64,000 nt of DNA, taken from the NCBI RefSeq assembly GCF_910592395.1, contig NC_088322.1, positions 8,799,431 to 8,863,430 of the forward strand, written 5' to 3'. Numbering within the stretch: the first letter of the stretch is position 1; each line of letters opens with the position of its first letter. This document shows positions 59,101-64,000 of this stretch, piece after piece. The stretch is from Lineus longissimus. Lineage: Eukaryota > Nemertea > Pilidiophora > Heteronemertea > Lineidae. Made by a program: the position numbers and the translations under genes. The notes beneath the pieces were generated by a model, which made no database searches, was not told the origin of the DNA, and saw only the letters and a program-made list of their open reading frames with translations.

Positions 59101-61876
59101 ATACATTGTCTAATATACCTGGTCAATGCATGTCTGCTATTTTGTGACCAGGCAAATTTAGGTGGAATTTGCGTATATTTTTCCAGACCTTTCTGCAAAT
59201 TCCAAATATTAGAGCCTTCACAATTTGTTGGTTTACAGCACATGTAGATCTGTGTTTTGTTCTGGACCCTCAATGTTTCTAACTTGAATCTAAAAAACAT
59301 TAATTTGTCCCTCAAAGTTTCTCAACTGGCCTGGTCTTGCTTGGTTGCGACATGAAACAATCTGTGTTAGGTCAGACCCTGTATCATAGGTTTGTTTCAA
59401 TTTCAGTCCGAGTAGATTAGCCGGGGTGGTCATTGGCGGAATTATCTCTGTCGTCTTCATGGCATTGATCATAGCCCTGTGCTGCTGGTGCCGGAAACGC
59501 CAAGGGACGAAAAAGCCTGGCACCGGAAGAGTCCTCAAGGGGCCAACGGGTAAGTAGGCCTCGTCCAGTCAAAGTATGGTTTGACCAAACCATATCGTTC
59601 ATATTTACTGGTTGCTCGGGAAAATAGATATGCTGCTACATAAAGTACACAATTCCTAGAACAGCTTTGCTGAAACTAGGTGCATATAGCATTTGTACTG
59701 TATATATCTGTCGACACAGCAGAAAATGTTGACATTTATATTCAGTACGTAAAAATATATGCAATTGAAAATTCTCAAATTTGGTTACAGATTTTAAAAT
59801 TTAACGAACAGCATTGGCCTTTTAGAAAATGTTGACAGTTAATGTGGGAATTCTATTCTGTGGTTGCTGGTTACTTGTGCTCTTTATGATTTTGGGGGTT
59901 TGGTGTGTTTGGTGTTTGCTTATACATTTGTACTGTCAAAGGGTTTCCATTTTCAGATTTTTTTGTGTTCTTTTCCTCAACATTGGTGATGGCTTAATGA
60001 AGGTCTTCTTCCATTGTCTATGCCACTTACTTGCTATATCTTTATCTCTTGCTTATGCCTGCCTTTGTTTTTGCTTATCTAGGTAATGCGGTGCCTATGA
60101 CAAGCTACCAACCAGTGCAGAGTAAGTTTGTAGGGTGCTGTATATTGTCATGGAGTTTGTTTACTTTGTTACTCAAAATTTGAGGTCATTTTTACGCTAT
60201 ACACATACCTCAATGCATGCTGTCATACCACAATGCAAATGCCATTGCGTTGTTGGAGCCCATAGTATGAGTGATCATATACCAAAAATTGGTCCACTCA
60301 ATGGGTTTATAAAAATTGGTCCATTTAGGATGGGTTGACTCATTGATTATGATGAACCTAAATTTTTGCAGTTTTGTAGTTTTTTTCTTGTTCAATGCTG
60401 GGTCTGCACATAGCACATGTTTATTGTTATAATCATGAGATAGTTTGCCCCATGACCAGGATGTCATGGGTTTGATCTTCAGTACAATATACTCCTCCAG
60501 ACAAATTAAAGCTAACTCTCCTCATCAAAAGCAGATATGGTGTCACTTGGCTCCCCAACTCATTATCTTGACCAGTTCTGCGTGCCTTACACTTCTCCTA
60601 CTGAGAATAGGGGTAATCAAATCTGCTAAGCAGCATTGTCTTTCGATGAGGAAATCATTTTAGTGTTCTCTTTCTTATACATATCACTAGTTGGGTATAT
60701 CATATATAAATAAAGGTTTGTTCGATGGATCCACTGTGCTGACAAATTCTGTAGATTCGGGTTAGAACAACCAAATAACAATAATTCAAAATGAGTTGCA
60801 AATACAGCAGATAATAAGGCATCTCCTGTTGTGTTTTGAGTATGACTGGTCTCCATCAATTGAATTGGTCAGAGGCAAATCCTAAATAATTCTTAATTAT
60901 TCTATTTCAGCCTCAGCAAACAACGGATACAACCCTGGCACTGGTGCCACCTATGGAGTTCCTGCGAAATCAGGTCAAACACCATACCCAGTAGCACCAG
61001 GCGAGATGCCATATCCAGTAGCACCAGGCGATACGCCACACCCAGTAGCCCCGAGCGAGACACCATACCCAGTGAGGCCCGTTGACCATGATTTTAATCC
61101 CGGTACAGGTGCAACGTACGGACCACCTGACTCTGATGCACCACCACCCATCTATCCGGGTGGTGAGCCCCCCTATCCGGCACCAGTCTATCCTCCAGCG
61201 CCCGGTGGACCTGTTTACCCACCTGCATACCATGCAGATGGAGCCATGTATCCCCCGGCGGAGCCACCAACTGGCTACCCAAATGCACCATCTGATGGGC
61301 CACCTTACCCTACAGAATCAGGTAAGCGTCTTGCTCAACCTCATTATCTGTTGTAGTTTCTGGGTAACAGATTTTAAAAAGTATTCATTCAAAAGAGTAA
61401 CGAGGCATATGGACTTGATGAAGAAGTTTAACTTTCAACTCTAAAATATCTCTTTCTCATGACATTTACTGCAGAAATCAATTAAACAGGGGTTTTCCAT
61501 AGTCGAGAGAGTAGTTTGACCAGTCTGATGTGTGACATACCATGACGCAATGCTGATACAATCAAAAATCTATTTATAAGGACTTTCGTCCTTTTATACA
61601 TTTCTGACACAAAGTTGTTGAAAGGCTTACACTTATCGTATAATAGTGGATCAGGAAAATAGAAATGCAGTTATTCACAATGCCCAGTGCAGTCATCATG
61701 CTAAAGCCTGATATGTGTAGTATTTGTATATCTGCCTACACCCTGGCAATGACAATGTTGAAATTTACATTCAGTGCATAATTACACAGGTAAAGTTTCA
61801 AATCCAATGCGTTCAATTGCAAATTTCGAATCATTTTTTGTTGATTTTAGTTTCAGCACCTTATCCGATAAAGTGA
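56176..61876 (+). CDS. Shisa/CX-domain-like type I membrane protein with PY-rich tail
   Basis: Seven exons: 56176-56239, 57497-57709, 58296-58437, 59407-59549, 60083-60121, 60911-61321 and 61851-61876. Their phases are consistent, giving 345 residues. MADCKILAIHCLLLVLFLSH is a signal peptide. Next comes a Gly/Arg-rich segment (about residues 25-55), FVGTLYGLAAYKTRRRF, then a Cys-rich domain with GYFICPQW and YCCGPEKGQRCC, the paired-Cys pattern of Shisa and CX-type proteins. A membrane helix follows (LAGVVIGGIISVVFMALIIA), then CCWCRKR. The cytoplasmic tail is Pro/Tyr-rich, with about four PYPVAPGE-type repeats and several PPxY-like motifs that could bind WW-domain proteins such as NEDD4 ligases. 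Shisa proteins modulate receptor maturation and trafficking; the partner here is unknown. The last exon has two in-frame acceptors six bases apart (61850 and 61856). Exact subfamily is uncertain. Confidence 0.88.
56873..57046. repeat. Interspersed repeat family 1 copy, Shisa-like intron 1
   Basis: Inverted ends GTGGAGCCTCCCTTAGTGGACACC and GTGTCCTTAATAGAG..GTTCCAC bound 174 bp, the best-defined family 1 copy. Confidence 0.75.
58021..58182. repeat. Interspersed repeat family 1 copy, Shisa-like intron 2
   Basis: CGAACCTCTCTAAGCGGACA at the left and GGGTGTCCTTAATAGAGAG at the right are inverted relative to each other. Confidence 0.72.
58661..58830. repeat. Interspersed repeat family 3 copy, Shisa-like intron 3
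   Basis: GTGGTCCAGGAAAATAGAAA, then GCAGTATAACACAGTG, GGCAATGTTGAAATTTACAC and TTTTCAAATCCAATT appear in the same order as in the other copies. Confidence 0.72.
59607..59822. repeat. Interspersed repeat family 3 copy, Shisa-like intron 4
   Basis: GGGAAAATAGATATGC, GTATATATCTGTCGACAC, TTGACATTTATATTCAGTAC and ATTCTCAAATTTGG are diverged forms of the family 3 blocks. Confidence 0.6.
61646..61812. repeat. Interspersed repeat family 3 copy, Shisa-like intron 6
   Basis: GTGGATCAGGAAAATAGAAA, GTATATCTGCCTACAC, GTTGAAATTTACATTCAGTG and TTTCAAATCCAATG match the family. Confidence 0.72.
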
Positions 61877-62221
61877 ACATGGTCAAACAAAAAAGACATG
61901 AGGCACTTCCAATGGTTATCATCTGAAATCGCCGACTGGAGTTCAGACTAGCTTCCACTGCTTCCAAAATACCCTATGGACCACAGGTACTCAAGCAGAA
62001 TGCTACTTGTACAATGTACTCAACCCAGAATTGTTTGTGTACCATTGATTTTGTGTTTATCACATTTACAGAAAATTACAAAAATATATTGCCGCAAAAA
62101 AGAAAATCTAAATCCCGATTACTGCTTTACTTTTGAAGTAAATGTTTCAACTTGAACTTTTACAGGGTTGTCTAAATTTGAAAAAGTGGTATGCTAAAGC
62201 TGCCTTTTCACAAAACCGTGA

Positions 62222-62227
62222 AATAAA
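62222..62227 (+). terminator. Polyadenylation signal of the Shisa-like gene
   Basis: The first AATAAA after the stop codon lies 346 bases downstream. Confidence 0.5.
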
Positions 62228-64000
62228 ATGGTAACAAATATTTCTCGGGTTACTGTATGTTCGTGACGGCTTTTTATGATTATATATGTGATTTCACATG
62301 GTACTGCCGCGGCCAAAATAGCATTCATTTGTTAACTTTTAACTAGAATTCACCAAAAAATTGTCGAGGTGAGTGAGTGTTTGTGTATGGATCCACAATT
62401 TCAGTGTCGTGTTTTGGATCTTTTCAAATTTCTAAAACTTTGACAGAGCTCACAAAAAATCATGATTTGACAAATTGACATCAATGACTGCAGGTTAACT
62501 GAGTAATAACTATCTGCCTCTCTTGCAAAGATGAACTCAGCGCCTGTAAAAATATGACTTGTTACTATGTAACAATATGTAACTATTTATTTCGTTTTAA
62601 AATCGAATATTGAATAGTAGAATTTTTAACAATTACCGGTACTAGTAATTATAAAATTGCAGGTGGTGTGGGGTAGTTACATCACGCCACCTTTCTACAA
62701 TTTAACATACATGTACATGTAACCTTGAGGTTATGTGACATATTTGATCGACACATACGAAATTGAATGTGACTCATTCTTATGAACTGTCTTAAATACA
62801 TGTATGACAATTTTTGGGAGCATTAATATGAATCAACTAGTTGTACAGAAATCAGTGGTATATATATTATTGAGGGTGTATTTTTCAGTACTATGTTGTT
62901 ATGTGACTGGGAGATTTTCAGATGACCTAAATGAGGATAGCTGGCATAAGTACTAGACCAGCACCATCCAATAGGGAGCATCTAAGTATTTAGTATGGAT
63001 ATCTGGTCTTGTAAATGTATTTAATGGGCCCGGCCGTGGTGGTGTAGTGGTTGGCCCTTTCGCCACTGTCAACCTGAGATTCTAGGCATGTCTCTTTGCC
63101 TTACTCACCGAGGTGTAAAAATGGTTACCGGTAGGAAAAGCTCAAGTTGTAGCGATGATTGAGCAGCTCATCCAAGTTCTACTGAAAAGCTTTTAGGATA
63201 GACTAGGGTTATGGTATAAAGTTGTTGAAAAGTATTACATGTATCTAGGATATAGCCTTTGTTGTTGTTGATATAAGACTATGAACCCTAAACTTTACTG
63301 TTGTATCATTGTGCTGTGGAACCCTTTACACCACAGGAATTATATTAGTGACAACTATCCTCCCCTTAAAGATGTCTATTTTGTGACTCGCAAATAGACT
63401 TTTCTACTTTACATATAATCTCACTTTTTTATGACGTGGGATGTAAAATATCATGTTGTGATGTGATGCGAATGTGATCTTGTGGTATTTCATAATTGGG
63501 TATTGCTAGACTAGTACTTAATTTAATGTTATTTCTACTTTTACCTTGGTTTCGTCAGAGCTGGTTGTGCAATATTTTTATCCATAGACGATTCTCTTGT
63601 TACTCGGACTGTTTATAACTTGATAATTCGTTATAATGTATATCATACTCCTTGTTGAATCTTCAAATTTCGACAGATTTCTGATGTGTAGAAAGTATTT
63701 TTCAAAATTTTATTCTTATTGCCGGAGAAAGTTATCTACTATACTTTTGTTCACTATCTCCTGTTCACATACAATCATTTTATAAATTGACAATTATTTA
63801 TAATGATTAGGTCACTGGCATATACTAGTTCCTTATTAGCATTACATGTACGTGATCATTATGTATATTTGAAGAAATATATATAGGCATATATTGTATT
63901 TTAATATAATATTATCAAAATTTTCTGATATTGAAGAAGACCAAACTGTTATTTGTGTACTATGTACTTCAAAATCCTTTCTGAGAGGTCAGCAACCAGG
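62228..64000. other. A/T-rich region downstream of the Shisa-like gene
   Basis: No gene is visible to the end of the window. It holds a tRNA-related repeat at 63028-63240 and otherwise A/T-rich sequence with several TACATGTA motifs. Confidence 0.5.
63028..63240 (+). repeat. tRNA-derived SINE
   Basis: GGCCGTGGTGGTGTAGTGGT contains a Pol III A box (TGGTGTAGTGG at about 63041-63051). AACCTGAGATTCTAGGC about 40 bases on is a degraded B box. A non-tRNA body follows (GAGCAGCTCATCCAAGTTC). Confidence 0.6.

Noticed and set aside
58863-59315. 150-codon minus-strand open frame antisense to the Shisa-like gene
   Set aside because: It lies within an A/T-rich intron between well-defined sense exons and shows no motif.

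Overview
This window is nuclear DNA from an animal, most likely a marine invertebrate. The genes are split by GT-AG introns in mostly phase 1 or phase 0. One gene has consecutive one-exon-per-domain CCP (sushi) modules, and the beta-tubulin gene has introns after codon 19 and inside codons 56 and 93, the layout I know from vertebrate TUBB genes. The palindromes TACATGTA and AGGCCT recur, there are many long G or C runs, and small inverted-repeat elements are dense. Echinoderm, hemichordate, lancelet and mollusc all remain possible; I cannot name the species. All coordinates and splice sites were read by hand.

Layout. (1) 245-6196, + strand: the 3' part of a type I membrane protein gene with six CCP exons, a Cys-rich juxtamembrane exon and two alternative last exons. 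Each last exon completes the transmembrane helix in frame. (2) 9249-16378 and 24899-25806, + strand: two LicD-family type II membrane proteins. They are interleaved with two near-identical 0.94-kb elements (12234-13177 and 21333-22275), each with 26-bp inverted ends and a perfect 9-bp target duplication, as in Mutator-like elements. (3) 27868-32259, + strand: a complete four-exon Fe/Mn superoxide dismutase. Its N-terminus is a secretory signal peptide rather than a mitochondrial one, and its C-terminus is lysine-rich and ends in HGEL. (4) 34475-37815 and 40490-43180, - strand: a tandem pair of three-exon paralogues, 538 and 573 residues. They have a CIDE-N/ubiquitin-like N-terminal domain followed by a long helical and coiled-coil region with a short aromatic insert. 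I do not recognise the family, and it is the best candidate here for something undescribed. (5) 48268-52436, + strand: a complete, somewhat divergent beta-tubulin, 448 residues. (6) 56176-61876, + strand: a complete seven-exon Shisa/CX-like type I membrane protein, 345 residues, with a Gly/Arg-rich ectodomain stretch and a proline/tyrosine-rich tail.

The genes do not form an obvious pathway. They look like a normal mixed animal gene neighbourhood in which tandem duplication (LicD pair, coiled-coil pair) is prominent. The coiled-coil pair shows a nearly identical block at the exon 2/3 junction that suggests gene conversion. The rest is intron and intergenic DNA with at least five families of small interspersed repeats, one element with minisatellite inverted ends, tRNA-related repeats and several local tandem duplications.
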